64,000 nt of DNA from Ichthyosporea sp. XGB-2017a (lineage: Eukaryota; Opisthokonta; Ichthyosporea). Every line of letters starts with the position of its first letter. Position 1 is the first letter of the stretch. This document shows positions 39,101 to 53,800 of this stretch, piece by piece. The position numbers and the translations under genes are program-made. The notes below the pieces were generated by a model. That model did no database searches. It saw nothing but the letters and a program-made list of their open reading frames with translations, and had not been told where the DNA came from. The DNA is taken from assembly GCA_002811675.1 (NCBI GenBank), contig PDIM01010324.1:1-64000 (forward strand), read 5' to 3'.

Positions 39101-42100
39101 GAATAGAACCCGGGGGAAACTTATTAACTTCGGCTGACAGAGATTTAGAATCAAGATAATGTTTGTTAAGATATACATAAAATTGGTTCTCTGTGAAGAA
39201 TAAAAGTGAAATCGATAATTTTGCGTTGGTCGGCGTAGTAAAGAGAAACCTGAGATCCAGACTGTATATGCTGCATAAACTTTTATCCTCGGCTTCTGCT
39301 AGCAATATTGAAAATTTTGTGAGATTGGTGAAAAAGGTGGAATCTTCATCAGTTAACACTTCACACTGTGTTTCACGAAGAAGATTAAGCGCATGGCAAG
39401 AGGATACTGCAAGTTGAATACCTTGAACATGTTCGGGTAGCCCTAAAGATTCCTTAGAGGTTTGCAAGACATACTGTTTTAGCAACTCGGGCATTGAAAT
39501 CAACTCATTTTCACTTTCAATGATTGGAAATACATGCGCAATACGATAGGATATTTTCCGGGCAGATTCGACATTGCTTTTCCAAATCGTGGCCACTATA
39601 TATTCGCATCTTGACGGGAATTCGCACTTGAAACACTCTCGAGATTTAGTGTACGCCCTTACGCCTTTCCCAAATAAGAGCTTTGGCTCACATATAACCC
39701 TGGTTGCTGATGAGGGCAGAATGTTTAAGTATATATTATCCAAGTCTTCTTCACTCTGGTCGTGATAAAGTGAACTAAAGTGAATGGGTGCTATTGCGGT
39801 TAATTTTGGTGCTTTTAGAATCACTTGCTTCCCAGAAATAATACCCACATCAGGCCAATATTCTGAGGCAGTATCGATTATAATATCTAAATCAAATAAG
39901 AACCCTTGAGGTAAAATCCTGTCAAGAAGAGAGTTTCCTTTTTGCGTAAGAGCTTCACTGTTGATAACTATTATCCGAAAGGAAATATTGAATGATTCTT
40001 TATCTTGTTGCGCATACACGAGACCATCCGCCATCATTTCGCCATCATTCTGTTGATGAAGCTCAATGAATTGATCTAAAATAATGGTCGCTTTGCTCGC
40101 AGGACAATTTCCCTGGCGCCCAACACCGCAAGGACAAGCTTGGTTCGGGTTTTCATCTGATTTCGCGTCCAAGTCCAGAGGGTGGATTTTAGTGTTATCC
40201 CTGAGACGCTTTAAGACCAAGTGAATATCATTGGCACGAGATGGTTTCATTGATTTTAAAGCCTCATTGCACGTATCTTCAATTAATTCTAGGAATTTAT
40301 AACAGCCTTTTAATGCAAAGCAAAACAAAAACAAAAAAGCAAAGCTCGTAAGCAAGACATTTTACAAATGCTTTAGCAAATGCTCTAGATACTCACCATA
40401 CTTTAGCGTCTTTTTAACGTTACTTTCTACCTTTTCAGTCTTCTTTAGCGCACTTGAGGGGGGCAAAAAAAGGTGGGTGCTTCTCCGCATTCTACTTTTT
40501 AGTAGGTCCAATCGCATAGTATCAGCAGTTACATTCCCATTGTTCAAATAAGTGGGAGGAATTGGGCGTTGGAAAAGCCAAGGTGGTTTGGGAACAAATA
40601 CAAGATTGGAATCTGACACAAAATTTGGGTGGGTGGAGTAAAAGTTGTCATTTGGAACTATAGGATTTCCTAGAGGTACAATAGTTCTCAAAGTTATCTT
40701 TGACAAGGTAGTAAGTCCTACAAACAAATCGTCATTGAAAATGGTGTTGTCGATAAATGGACAAGTGATAATAATTTCTTCCGCTTTTGTAGAAACGATA
40801 TTCTGAAGGCTTCCGCTATGTAGAGGAATGTTATAATAATAAAATATCTCAGAGTCAACAACCACTGAGACTGCGCCAAGAGCAATATTGCATTTAGGAC
40901 CACCAAGATATTCTCCACAGATGCACACTCCTTGCGGTGCACAGTAACTATAAGCCCCTTTAAATCTCCCAGAAAAGCAGTGACTATCAGAGGTACACAT
41001 AACTCCATTTGGCGGACACATCGGCCCATTTTCTGGGCAAACTACACTATCTTCAGTATTTCCATCAATGCAAAAGGCAAGGTCTTGAGAGGGATAGACT
41101 CGAGTTTCACTGTACAAAAGCGGTGGCAAACACACAACGGCGTTTATGCCAACACGTAGTATTTTCGGTACAGTTGGCAAATCAGTAAAGATGTTATCCA
41201 AGAGGTTGTCCTTATTATCCGCCACATTTATATCAAAAATAGAGGCAAGGTTTGCAAATATTGTAGACGGGAATGTTGAAATTAAATTTGAATTCAATTT
41301 CAATGAACGCAAGTTTACAAGGCTTTTGAAAATTCCAGGATGTAGTTCTTCAATGTAGTTTCCGCTGAGACTAAGGGTAGTCAAAGAAGGCAAATTCAAG
41401 CTATTAGGCTCCAGCGCCCGGATTCGATTTCCCTCCAAATTCAAGACCGTGAGGTTTCCCAGTCCCTCAAATGTATGGTCTGTTAATACCGTCATGTTGT
41501 TTCCTACAATATACAGGTCAGTAAGAAAGTGCATGCCTTGGAAAACTCCCGGTGAAATGTGTGTGATATGACAATCTTGGAGAATTAGCTTTTTGACAAA
41601 GTAAAGTCCCTGAAACAGTTCTACTGGTATTTCGCCCATGAACGCATCTTTGACTACAATAGTTTCAAAATTGTCCACGGGGTAGACCTTTCCCTTAAAT
41701 TGAGCGCTAAAAGCAAAGGAGTCTGCCCTATCAAAAAATATATTATAAGCCACATTAGCATATACGTCTAGTATGCCATCGACGGCCTTTCCAATCATTT
41801 GAACAACCGACTCGGCATTCCTTTCGTCATTAGCTGTTGCTTTACAAGTCATAACTTTAGGCAAATTTGCTCCTTTAGACATACATTTTGAGTTCTCAAC
41901 CCCCCCACATACTATAAATTGAGAATTATTAGTTACCAACATGGGCTTAGGGAATAGTGCAAAGTTTTTTTCAGACTTACCTGTATCTTCAGTACATTTA
42001 TATTTTGGATTAAGATCAATAGATGGTCTGACGAAAGAGCCGTACGTTCCCTGGATCTGAAAACTTTCTTTGTTGAAAATGTGAGCGGGCAAACACGCTT

Positions 42101-45100
42101 CCACTCGATCGTCAAGAAATATTACTTTCAAATTGCTTAACAAGCAAAAACCTCGGGCTGATATGCGATTCAAGTTATTACCGCCCAAGTTAAGTTGTTC
42201 TATAGCATTTACGGTGTCTAAAGCATTTTTGCCAATTGAGTATAGCTTATTATTTTGCAAGTCTAGCGTTTTAAGATTTTCGAGGCCATATAATTGTGCA
42301 GGTTCCAAAAGAATAGCAAGGTTGCTTTCAGTTAGTCGAAGAGTTCTTACATTGCGCATCCCCGCAAAAAGCATCTTGGGGATACTAGGCAACTGTTGTT
42401 TAGAAATTTCAATTTCCGTAACTGTATGGGGGCCCAATTTGGATATAAAAGAATTTAAGATCATACCCGATGGTACAAGGGGAATTCGAACATCATAAAC
42501 CCCGATCACAATATTTTTACCAATCCATTCTACCAACGTCGGGGTGAGTCGTTTCTCCCCCACAACAACTGTCAGATATGCAATTAACTTTGGGGGGATT
42601 TCCTTCTCAACGATGCTCGTATTTGCAGGATGGGAAGAATATCCGGATTGAAGAAGCTCATCATAGCTTTGCCGACCATCTGGATTACCTCCCAGGCTAG
42701 TGTCAGATAATACAGAGGTGTATGAATGAGAAGATCCTGCATCTTGATACCCATTCCAAGGTAATGTAGTTCCATCTGCAGATTTTGCATCTATAATATT
42801 CTCGCAACTGTTGCTACTGTGTGCTGCTTTACACTCAAAAGCATCAAAATCAAAGCATTTACCACTTGCACATTTAGTCATTCGAACAGATCGGATTCTA
42901 GCTGTAACAAGGGGAAAAGCCTCGCATGAACCATACTCTGAGCGCTGAAACCAACCGTTACGCATATCGCATAAACAAGATTGTGTTGTCTTGTCATATA
43001 CTCGATGTAAGCGCTTGTTACACACACACATGTTTGGGTTGTTTTCATCTTCAATAAAGTACTTGCTTCGATCACATATACACTCGTCTGACATATGTGA
43101 TTGCAATGTAAAATGCTTAAACTTATCACAAATACATTCTTTTCCAGGACCTTCTATTTGGTTCAAAGTTGTTTTACATCTACAAGAGAGGGGGGAATAT
43201 TCATCCAGGCATTTGCAGGTGTTGTTTAGTAAAGGCGTGTCCAATGCAAAATATGTCCCACACATGAGCCGATAAAGAAAGGCAATTTGGTTAGGTAGTG
43301 GTGGATACCACGATGTAATTACAAGACGGTATGGGCTATTATTGGAGGGGGCATACTGTGAAGGTGTAAAAACAACTCTGAACTCTTCGGCAGTTGTTGA
43401 GTACGTCGAGTGCCTATCAAGTATGATATCTGAATAGTGAACCAGTTTTGAAACACAAGCATGTTTAACAGATGCGTAAGTACAAGGGGCTTGCATTTCC
43501 AGCCTAATATCTCCTGAGAAGGGATCCGACTCATATCGAACAATCATAAATGCTTGATGCCCATTCCGAGTGCAAGCATTACCTCCCTTCGTCGAGCAAT
43601 GTATTTGGAAAGTTTCGTTTTTTCTATCAATTTGTATAACAGTAGTGCCAAATGATACCAACACATAAGAATAAACACGCAGCTGAGGGAGTTTAAACAT
43701 GTTTGATACATATTGCAGAGTCTTCCATGTCAACAAAAGTGTTCCATTATTTCTCAATCCCAAATCTTGCTCTAGTTCCATTTCTTGTAATTCGTTTGTT
43801 ACAACATTAAACACTTGCACAATGCCGTACTGGGCGTGCAGTTTTTGTCGCTCGGAAACAACAGATGTCGGCTGCGCATAGATATGTTCAATAGCTTGAG
43901 AAAGTTTATGATAAGACTTTAATTCGGAATATAACCGAGCAAATTTATCCCCAGCAGAACTTGAGAGCACAAACATTTCACCCTCAAACGGATCGATATG
44001 GGGCTTTGTGTTGTTGCCTAAATCTATTTCTTCGAATCCTAACAAAAGCCGCGTGCGCATAAACCCAATGACAGTGAGCAAATCATTAAACTGACCACTT
44101 GCTAATGACCTTACATTCCTCTCCGCTTTATCGAGATACTCGTAGTACACAGTGCGATTCAGTAGGGTGTATTCCATTTGATTTACTGAAAATGCGAACC
44201 GGTCAAGCGTATACTCATCTTGTGCAAAATCTTCGCTATATCTGAAAACAAGCTTGCGAGGAATTTGAGGTTGCTCACTAAATTGATGTTCAACCTCTTG
44301 GTTGTAAATTGCTGACAGGTCGGGCGATTCAAATTCAGCTTCATCTCTACCATTGTTCTGGCCCATAGATAACACTAGAATTCGTCTTTCACACACAGAG
44401 CTGCAAAGGTACACAAACATAACATCCTGATATTCTCGTTTATCTGCATAATTAAATCTAGCGTATGAAATTAACAGAATGCTTTGGGCTCGAGTTGGGT
44501 CGGCTACATCCAGAGGAAAACAAGGTCGTAAATATGCAGCAAAAGGGTTAGCATAGAAGTAGGCACTGTCATTTGTGGCTATTTTAATTGAGCCAACATG
44601 AACGTCCTTAATACCTCTCGCTGCTGGGAAATCAATACCGCTATTACGTAAGGTCAGAATATTCTCCTTCTGCCGTCCGTAGCACACATTCCCATTGAAA
44701 CAGTCGGTGTCCGCATAAACATGAGCGAGGTACTGCAGAAAGCGCTTTTCGAAATACTGTACACGTACAAGTAAATCAAAGCGAAGAACAGAGTTTTCAA
44801 AGTCAAAGATGAACATCAAATATCCTCCATTAGGCTCACCATTATTTGCACTAGGTAGTTTAAATCTCTCTGACCTGCATTCACCATAAACTGGGCACAC
44901 TTGCTTAAGATAATCCTTTTTTCCATCATGGTTAATGGTAAACTCGATAACAGCCAATTCTGTATAGTTGTACGCCATTGCGCAGAAGTATCCACTTTTA
45001 TCACCAGCACACACTTCGTTCTTGTGAACTTTGCTAGACTCTGTGGCATTAATTCTATTTAACAGTATTTGTGCTTTTCGATTATCCACAATGTGCGAAC

Positions 45101-48100
45101 TTTTTGGGATTTCTGCGCGCCTTTCACGAACCACCCTTTGCATTCCCGACGAATATGCAATCGGTCCCCATTCCCACCCAGCCTTTTCTGAAGGAAGTGA
45201 TAAGGGGGATCGCGTGCTGCGACGCAACTCGTCCAATGCAAAAGCACCTTGTGTATATCTCACCCGTTGACTACCTTCTAGACATAGATGGATTATTACG
45301 GGAGACTTGCCAGAGCTACCGATCAGCTGAATAGAGAACATTTGGTCTTTCAGGTGGTTCATTCGAGTGACAATTTCTAAAAGCAGCTGCTTGCATGCCT
45401 TCGAAAATTTTGGATATTTTGGTTCAAAGGTAAGCAAGGCATGCTGAGAGCGTATATCTGCACGCAAGTCGTAAATTTTTGTCCTAACATCTCCTCTATA
45501 AAGGGAACTATTGAGCATCTTTTCCAACTCGGACAGATATGTTTGCAATATGGCTTCATAGTTAATAGCCTCATCTCCAGCATAAGATTCATCAATATCT
45601 CTTATAGATGTAGGATTTGCGGGCACATAAAATACATAATCCCTGGTCCTGATAGAAGCCTCAATTGTGTTTTTAACGTATTGATCTGCAACTCGGAACA
45701 CACTATCTAACCTATTAATAGCAGATACACATGCATTATTGTCCAAATCCCAGTCCTCTTCACAATCTTCGAGATACTTGTATGGTTTCATTAAGGCCAA
45801 TACTCGAAAATCAAGTATCTTCATTATAGTATTTAAAGACAACTTCTTTTCCCACAATGGTAAATCTTGGTTCACTTGGACCATACCCACGCCTAAGCTC
45901 TTAAAGCTTTGCACGCAATAAAGATTACACTCAACTACAGATACGATACACGCGATAAAGCAACGGTCATTTGCATTGCTTATCACATAGGCCCGCTGAA
46001 GTGAAATCGTTTCCAACTCTGGCCATGACGCAAACATTTTTCGTAACTGTAGAGGGCCACCAGAGTGAATGTAAAGCACTTTGAGATCTGAAAGGTACAA
46101 TTTTCCTGTTACAAAACTGAATCCATCATTAAACCCAATAGCTTCTCTCCCAGTGGAGTATATGCGAGGAAGCGAAAGGTCGAAGTGTGGATCGTTTTGA
46201 AGTAATTTAATATCGGCGTTGCAAGACCCCATTGGTTTCGATATTTTATCCTGTTTGTGAAACTCTAAAAACGTTTGTTGACCGTTGTCAAGCGTTTCAT
46301 ATAGGCGAAGGGTTTTAGTGACATTATTGAAGTTTAATTGCGGAATAAAATTGCCTGTTGAATGCACCGAACTGCTATTGCTGGACCATTTGTTTGCAAA
46401 AAATGTTGAGGGTCGACACTGGTCATTATCGCCCAAAAACGAGGTCAATGTTCCACTCTCGCCTTTAACATTCCCTTGAAATAAAAAGCCTACTGGTGCT
46501 TCACCCTTTCGCCCTTTGCGCAACTCATATGTAGCTGGATCAAGAGACAAATAATTAAGGTCTGTATTGTCAAAGATGATCAATATACGGCTCAGACCTC
46601 CAAACTGGGGTTTGTTAAACACCCAATCCCCGCCAGGGTAGGCCACTTTTGGCATGCCACCAAAACATTGGGATCCAATACAGGAAGAAGAAACAAAACT
46701 AATCAAGGGAGCAAGGGTAGCTTCGGTCTGGGCAAGAGTAGTATCCTCTGACACTGGTACTTGAACACAAAGAGGAAATAATGGTTTGAAAGGCGAATCC
46801 CTTAGTTTATCAACAAGTTCACATATGCGACAGTAAGACAATGAATTTAAAACGTCCTCTTTCCCTTTCGCATACTCTAATACGTCATTTAAAACCATAT
46901 TTATCGACGGGACTATGTCATTGGCATTAATTGAAGTGACAAGCAGAGTTGAGGCTTTATGTTCGTTGGAAGAGACAGTTCCTCGATCTCCAATAAATAA
47001 CCAGCCAGTTCTATTTCGGAAAACGCTCCCTTTCGCACAGCTTACACCTGGGAATGACGCTGTATTGATAGTGGCATTATAGAACCCGAGGATGTTATTT
47101 GAAAGGCACACTTGCTTTGTAGGAGTAAAAAGCTCAAATGACATTCCACAATCCTCCACACATATGATATTTCCTGTGCTCTTGTCGTATTTTTCACGCA
47201 TGCCTCCCAGACAGCCTGATACACATTTAAATGTTTTAGGATCAGCAACCATAGGCGCTGGGCACTGCCGAACACACTTTCGTGAAATAGAGCCAGTGCT
47301 AAGGCCTGTGCTAGACAATTGGGACAACAGAAAGGTACCATCTCCACATAGTGGAACACAAAACGAAACAGGTGTCGAGCACACTTTGGGATCACTGGAA
47401 AGGTCAGAGCCATCCATACCCCCTACATTGCTCATTATGGAGGAAACGGTTCCATCAAATAGACCTGCTCCAGGCATTGGTTCACTACCGGCGAAGTCTG
47501 TAAAGCTCATCTCTGCTTCTTCCAGCCCATCTTTGGGTGAAATACACGCTCTGTACATCTTGGCTATCCTAACGGTTTCATCAATGCTGCATGACTTTAC
47601 ACATACATGATGACGAAGAGAAATGTAGGCCTTCTCACCATCGCACTTTTGATACGCGGTAAGCAATTCGCTACACTTCCCAAGACCTTCATTGTAGAAC
47701 TGTCCGGGGCCACAAGGAGCATCGGCAGTATCTCCACTTGTACTCGCTCCCAATCCGATGTCTGTATTTCCAATGCCATTGACACTACCTCCAGCTTGAA
47801 ATGCCCGCGTCAACAAGTCCATCGGGCAGGCGTTGTCAGGGCACATACACTCCCCGTAGGCAGTAAGAAATGACGGTACACTACACTGCACATGTGAGCA
47901 AAAGCTATCGGGGTTCACTCCATCTGCATACATGGTGAGGTAAGCGTCCAAAGCAAGTTTCATTGAATCTTGACGCATAATTTTATCTAAGCTCACATTG
48001 CGAATCTTAATCGGGTCAGTAGTGTTCACGTAGCGCCAATGGACCGTGTCGTCAAAAATGCTTTCCATGCGAGTATAGTCGGTAGCATCTGAGTTTATAT

Positions 48101-50543
48101 AGATAGGGAAATTATACACAGTCATTGCCCAAACGTTAATACGATCAATCAGATTACTAATCTCAATACTGGATGACCACAAAAACAATTCACAGCCAGA
48201 GCCCCCTTTACATTCTACATCATAATCTTCAATTCGATCTATTGCCTGCTTTACACTGCCAGTGTGCGATGCTTCTGCCATACACTGAGCATAAGACGCA
48301 CTAAATTGCCCTGAAACAGTGCCTCCAGATTGGCGCCTGTGCAATCGGCGTGGATCCTGTTGATTCTTAACAATTTCCTCCTTCTCTAATTTATGCAAAT
48401 GTGAGAGCGCTGGAACACCAGTTCCTATACTCTTCCACTTCACCTTTTTGGCAAGTCGGGTTTGATTCAAAACATCCATCAATGTACGCTTTTGACGCCT
48501 TTTCTTTCCTGGACTAGATCGCCTTTCACGCTCTCCAGTATGTTTTGTGCTTTCACCCAACATCCCCTGCTCACCAGATGCGTTAATGCAAAAGTCCGTG
48601 AAATATGTTTTATCAATAATATTTGGCCTAGAAATGCCTTTGACATTCTGTGTAGCATAAACGGCATAAAGATAACGCACTTTTTCTTCATAACTCATAT
48701 TTGAATCTCCAAAAAGTAGTCCCCCCCCCTTAGACATCTCTTTGCGAAACAGTTCATCTTGGACTGTGCGCGCAAAGCGTGACAAATCAAATATGGCACT
48801 AGTATCCCTCACCGTTTCTGAGTAGAGCTGGAAATCATCGTAAGGGTCATTATATTTTTCATACTTTTTGTTAAAATTATTTCTTTCCATCCTTTTCATT
48901 CCGTTTACCGAGTCATCTTCGTACAGGGCGGATAAGCCAAATAGTTGCTCAACCACCATTTCCATTTCAGGCAGGGAAACGTTAAGAATATTTTTGGCTC
49001 TTTGTACGGATACACGAGGGTCGAGAATATTTAAAATGCCGGGATCGTCTGTACGAGCTTTGGTTGGACTGATGTCGGCATCTTCGTCCTTAAGAGAGGC
49101 TCCACCAAATAAACTTTTTTCAAAATATTTAGTAGATTTCGGAGATGTTCGATAAAACAGAACTGGTTCACGAATTGAAGCCCCCTTTACAATCTCTTCA
49201 TCCATTTTTTTGTTTCCTTGATCTTTTTTTTGTTTTGTAAAAGATGCAGCTATTGCTGCGGCCATGCACTTTTGTTCTTGTTTCATTTTTTCTTCTTGTG
49301 AAGCAAGGCTACCAGTTTCAGAAGAAAAGATAAAATCTAAATTGCCACCATATTTGGATTTGCGTCGGTAATGCGTACCATACTTATCAAAAAATTTAAA
49401 ATATTCTCTTGTATATTCACTCATTTCTGGGTTGCTCAAAAAGTCAAAAGGATCTTCCCGCAGTTTACGCGAGTTGGGAATTATAGGCAGTCTCTTGACA
49501 TCTTCGAGGAATCCCATTGAAAGCATCATATTTGCTCTTGTAAGTAATACTTCGGATGTAATCAACTTGACAGAAATTCTTGAAAACCGAACATCTTTCT
49601 TGCCTTTTGTGCGTTTCATATTATTCATGGATTCACTCTGTGTAAGAGAAGCTTTTGCTGAAAGACCCGCAGAAGTAGAGCCTGAAAAGCCAGATTTAGA
49701 GCCCCCTAAAGACGCGTCAGCACTCACATCGAGATTCTTGGCTTGTCGCATCGATTCCAATACTCCATACACAGACTGGAACCCAGAAACTTCGACCTGG
49801 CCATCGGACTGGGGATTGACCATAACACCAACAATGTTCTGCTGTTTCATTGGCATAGTCAGTTCAAATAAGGGTACAGTCTCTACATCAAAGACAACAT
49901 TGTACCCACAAGAGGCCAACATTTCAATTGGAGAAACATACTGAATTTGATATTGCGCTCCCATTGAGGCACTGCCTTCCGTGTCCACGCCAAAGTCGGT
50001 AGCAGCACCCATTCGCTGATCTTCAGTCCCAGTTCCAGTAGCCCCAACACCAGCCCGATTTCTCTTAACTTCTTCGGTTTCAAACATCGTCTTTATCCCC
50101 TTATGTGACTGCGCAGCTTTCCAATCTTCATCTTCCCCTTCATTTCCATAAAGTCCTGTGTTCTTTATCAGCTCAGTGAATACGTTATTTTCCTTTCCAG
50201 TTTTCTTTTCAAATAAATCAAAGGTATTATCTTTCTCCACATATTCTTTTCCCTTTTCTGTTAAATCTTTCAATATCTGTTGCTGTCTCACACGTTCGTC
50301 TTCCATTTCAATTATTCGATTTTCCAGATCCAGTTCTCGTTCACTTGCTACTGCACTGTCCTCGTCCATACGTTCGAGTTTCTTCAGCATGCTGTCACTC
50401 ACTTGTCGACGGAACCCTGGTTGGATTTTAGCAGCGACGTCACCATCATTATTAGCGGCAGCTGCTGATGTTGATGCGATAGAGCATATAGTAGCTAGGA
50501 CAAGCATGATACACGAGCAGGCAATTGCGGATTTAGACACCAT
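36147..50543 (-). CDS. Gene C: giant secreted MACPF-LRR-EGF-GH16-like protein (2 exons, 4768 aa)
   Basis: The minus-strand exons are 50543-40397 and 40306-36147. The 90-nt intron has donor GTGAGT, acceptor AAAAG and is phase 1; joining them gives KTLKYGCYKFLELIE, which matches the paralogues. The start at 50543 (A at -3, G at +4) begins a clean signal peptide (MVSKSAIACSC onward). An in-frame ATG at 50612 has a poor context and would prepend 23 residues. The MACPF signature is at residues 381-392 (YFKFFDKYGTHY), preceded by a Ser/Ala/Gly-rich hairpin segment. The domain resumes at about 780 (KGGSGCELF, VYNFPIYI) after an insertion with multibasic ERERR and KKRRQKR (about 665-685). Later modules are Cys-rich segments, LRR block 1 (about 2700-2805), LRR block 2 (about 2970-3110), EGF-like repeats (about 3330-3370 and 3845-3955) and a GH16-like domain (about 4165-4520). 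It ends soon after that domain and lacks B's long extension. It is a paralogue of B and E. Confidence 0.82.
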
Positions 50544-50557
50544 AGTTAAATTATCAT

Positions 50558-50603
50558 AGAGGAGAAAGAGAGAGAGGGGGGGATGGAGAAAGGGAAGAGA
50601 GGA
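50558..50603 (+). repeat. Purine-rich low-complexity tract upstream of gene C
   Basis: GA-rich run on the plus strand (GAGGAGAAAGAGAGAGAGG, then GGGGGA and AGAAAGGGAAGAGAGG). Read on the coding strand it is a CT-rich tract ending about 15 nt before the preferred ATG of gene C. Similar pyrimidine-rich leaders precede genes B and F. Confidence 0.7.
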
Positions 50604-50863
50604 CACAGACATACAGACAAAACTTGAGAAAGAGATTCAATCCCTCTCTTCTACCTTTCAAAAGGTAACTATTTACAAGATCCAATTTTATAACTAAAAC
50701 ACAAAAAATAACAGCAAAATAAAATAAACAACAACAGCAAAAAATAACAGCACAAATAATTAATTTTATCACTCCTCCCTCTTCCTCTTCTGACATTCCA
50801 CAGGGACCACGTGCATGGCAATTAGAACACATGTCACTTACACCAGTATATAGCGTATATATC

Positions 50864-50869
50864 TTTATT
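50864..50869 (-). promoter_or_regulatory. Poly(A) signal AATAAA of gene E
   Basis: Minus-strand AATAAA about 28 nt past the TAA stop of gene E, in an AT-rich stretch. Confidence 0.6.
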
Positions 50870-50896
50870 ACTTATTACATAGATGCAGCTCCCTTT

Positions 50897-53800
50897 TTAT
50901 GCTCCGAGGCATTTCGCATTTGGCGATGCTATGGAGTCTTTAATTCCCTGATAGCCCCGTGCCTGTTGTGCTGGTGACAATGTGGCTGTTGTCATCACGA
51001 TGACCCCGATCTGCAGTAGTGCTTCTGAAAGCGTCCTTTCCCAATTTGCTTTAGTTAAACAGTTGTCTGGATTTTTGAGTCGTGCAGTAGCATAATCCTT
51101 AAAGTATAGAGGTTTCTCATAGTTTGAAGGAAGAATGACAACAGTGCATTTTGTTGGAACTTGTTGAATCAAGCGTACTTCGACACTGTCCATTCTGAAC
51201 AGTCTAAATTCATTGAGTAAGGCATATCTGCGCGCTTGACTTGAGTCACATTTTTCTGTCTTGGCAGCAGATAAAATATTTTTAGATTGAAGAACAAGAA
51301 CGGAAACTTCATAGGTACTACACGCGTGAGAAAACCTGATGTTACGAACAATGAATTCTTCTTTAAAGACAGGTGCACTGACTGCCTTGTTTTCCCCTTT
51401 CTTTAGGCTATACTTCTCTAAAGCGCCTATTTCAAAAGTTAAGGAATGAGGAATAAATGGAATATCGGTTGAATTGGCAAAATAGCTCACTACAAAAGGG
51501 TGAAGTCGTTTGTGGAATTTGTTTTTCGTTAGCGGTATGTAAAATAAATTTAACCCCAGTTCTGTCCACGTCATGCGAACAAACACGGAATAAAATTCTT
51601 GCGACGATTCACATTTGTAATCACTAATCGCTTCCAAATCGTAAGTGTAATGGCATGCCGAAGCGTTAGAACCGAATATTTCACCATCTAATTGTCCAAA
51701 AGTCATTCTAGAAAACCCTGTCGATGACACGTTACTACATGACGCTCTACTACTAGAGTCTACCGGGTGGTACAACATGGATGTTGCGCGCCGAGCAGAC
51801 GTGACCTCATCTTCACTTTCTGAATCACCATACTGAATCTGAAGAATTCCCACCCTGCCCGTACAGGGATGTGGCATTTTACCATTTTCACCCATAACTT
51901 GCAACATACCCTGCTCCGTGTGCCAAAGTGAAAACGTAATTGCAGTGTTACTTCTAGCACGGCAGGGTAATTGGGCTTCTACTTCAAGAACACCGTACTC
52001 AAATGCTAACCTACTTTCAATTTTTGCCCCAGAAAACTCATAAAAATCAGATTCAGGGTTTTCATTATTCTTCAATTCAACGTTCTCCTTTGCCACGCGC
52101 GAGAGAAGAAGGTGAGTGGCTTTTGGCCTGAATTTCACATTTTGTCCTTCTGGCACGGTCAGCCATTCGTCAGACAAAGGAGGAAACAAATCCATCTTAC
52201 TGGCTTTTCCATAACCACGCTCACTGTAATTACCAGATACAACTAACCATTCATCCTCATTAAGAGCAATGTTTACCATTGATATTGGGCTAATAGCATG
52301 AGTCTCTTTAAGCGGCAAAGCAACCCGTACCGGTGTTATTTGAATATCAGTACAGCACTCTTGGTTTGCTCCGCAGTCGTCTATCCACATACTGCATCCC
52401 TTTAGAATGTACGCGTCCGTCCTGGAGGAACAAATAGAACTATAAAGTGGCACATGCAACGTTCGGAGGTTGGTAAGCCCATCAAATGCCCGAACAGATC
52501 CACTTAGAGCGTTCTTGTCAGATGAAAATCTTTTGCGGATATCAAAAACTTCAGACAGGTCAATACTCTCTAGGTATAGCATTCCATAAAAAGTAAATGG
52601 AGGAAGCTCAACCACCTCTGGACCTTTAACATCATTTGCTAACACTATCTGTGCCACTTTAACATTAATAATTTTAAGTATGCTGGGTATGACTACACTT
52701 TGAGGCAAGGGATCTATAAACATAAATGGCTTTAATCCCATCCGCAAGTTGAGAGATTCAATATGGCCGTCAAAAGAATTTAAATAGCGGAGGTTTACAT
52801 CTACCAGAGGATACTGACAGAAATTCCCAGTGTACCACTGATCGCATCTACATTTGCCTTGCTCACAGACCCCTCCATTGCTGCAAAAAGTTTCGCTTCC
52901 ACACAGTGCACAGTCAGGGTCCAAGTTCATGGAAGAACATTTGCATGAGTTGGTAGAGGTATCCAAAGAACCCATTCCAGAACAAGGAATATAGGCGGCA
53001 ACGGAACTACCGGGAGTTGGGATAGAACAACTGGATCCATCCCAACCGCGCTCACATTCACAAACTCCCCTGACGCATGCACCATGCGCACTACAATCTA
53101 CATCTTTAAGGGTACTGGGGCAATCTAAAAAAGGGCATTCCACGCCTATATTCTCGAACAAGCAGTTTTCACACTTTGTAACGTTATTCCCTCTACAAGG
53201 CACGACTTTTGACGGCTTTCTGTTTTCACAAATACGGCCTAATGACATTTGCTGATAAGGTTTAAAGAAAGAATTGTTTTGCCCGGGAAATGAGGTTTCA
53301 TGCCCATTCCACATTAACACTGCTAGCGATGGAAGGCGATTTTTTGAAGCATCAAAACCGTCTGGTTGGGCCTCTTGTGTATAGTACCTAACATTTAGAA
53401 GAATGAATGTCGGTATTCGAGACAAAAAATTGAACTTTGCATTTTCTAAGTTTTCTAAAAATTCTAAGTTTAACTCATCCACAAAACAACTGCTGCTTGT
53501 TGCGTCCGAAAATGGCCCAATAGAAAGTGTTTTGGTTGCACACCAACCTGTATCGGAACAAGAGCTGTCAGTGGGGTTGGAAGTACACAAATCAGCATCA
53601 AAAAGACCAATTATTGCACAGCTTGAGTAGAATAACGACACGGAGCTTGGGCTGTCAAGCAATACGGAATCCTTAACGCTGCTCAAGAATTCTTGTAGTG
53701 TAAGGCTCTTGGGCGCATCGGATGATATACGAAAGGCAGAGGTGGCAGTCTTTGGATGTACTGGTTGTTGGTGTATCGTTTCTTCACTAACGTCAGTGAA

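Larger units (their letters stand above)
50544..50896. other. Intergenic region between genes E and C
   Basis: 353 nt. It contains the minus-strand poly(A) signal of E and, at 50558-50603, a purine-rich GAGA/GGGG tract (pyrimidine-rich on the coding strand) just upstream of the gene C start. 50680-50770 is A-rich with repeated AACAGCAAAA. The promoter and leader of gene C must lie here or within the end of E. No other gene was seen. Confidence 0.5.

Noticed and set aside
36147-50543. Two separate genes (36147-40355 and 40362-50612) instead of one
   Set aside because: A perfect GTGAGT donor and an AG acceptor 90 nt apart restore the frame, and the joined sequence matches the uninterrupted paralogues B and E.
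50544-50612. Start of gene C at the in-frame ATG at 50612
   Set aside because: Poor start context, and it translates a CT-rich leader. The ATG at 50543 has A at -3 and G at +4 and opens a typical signal peptide.
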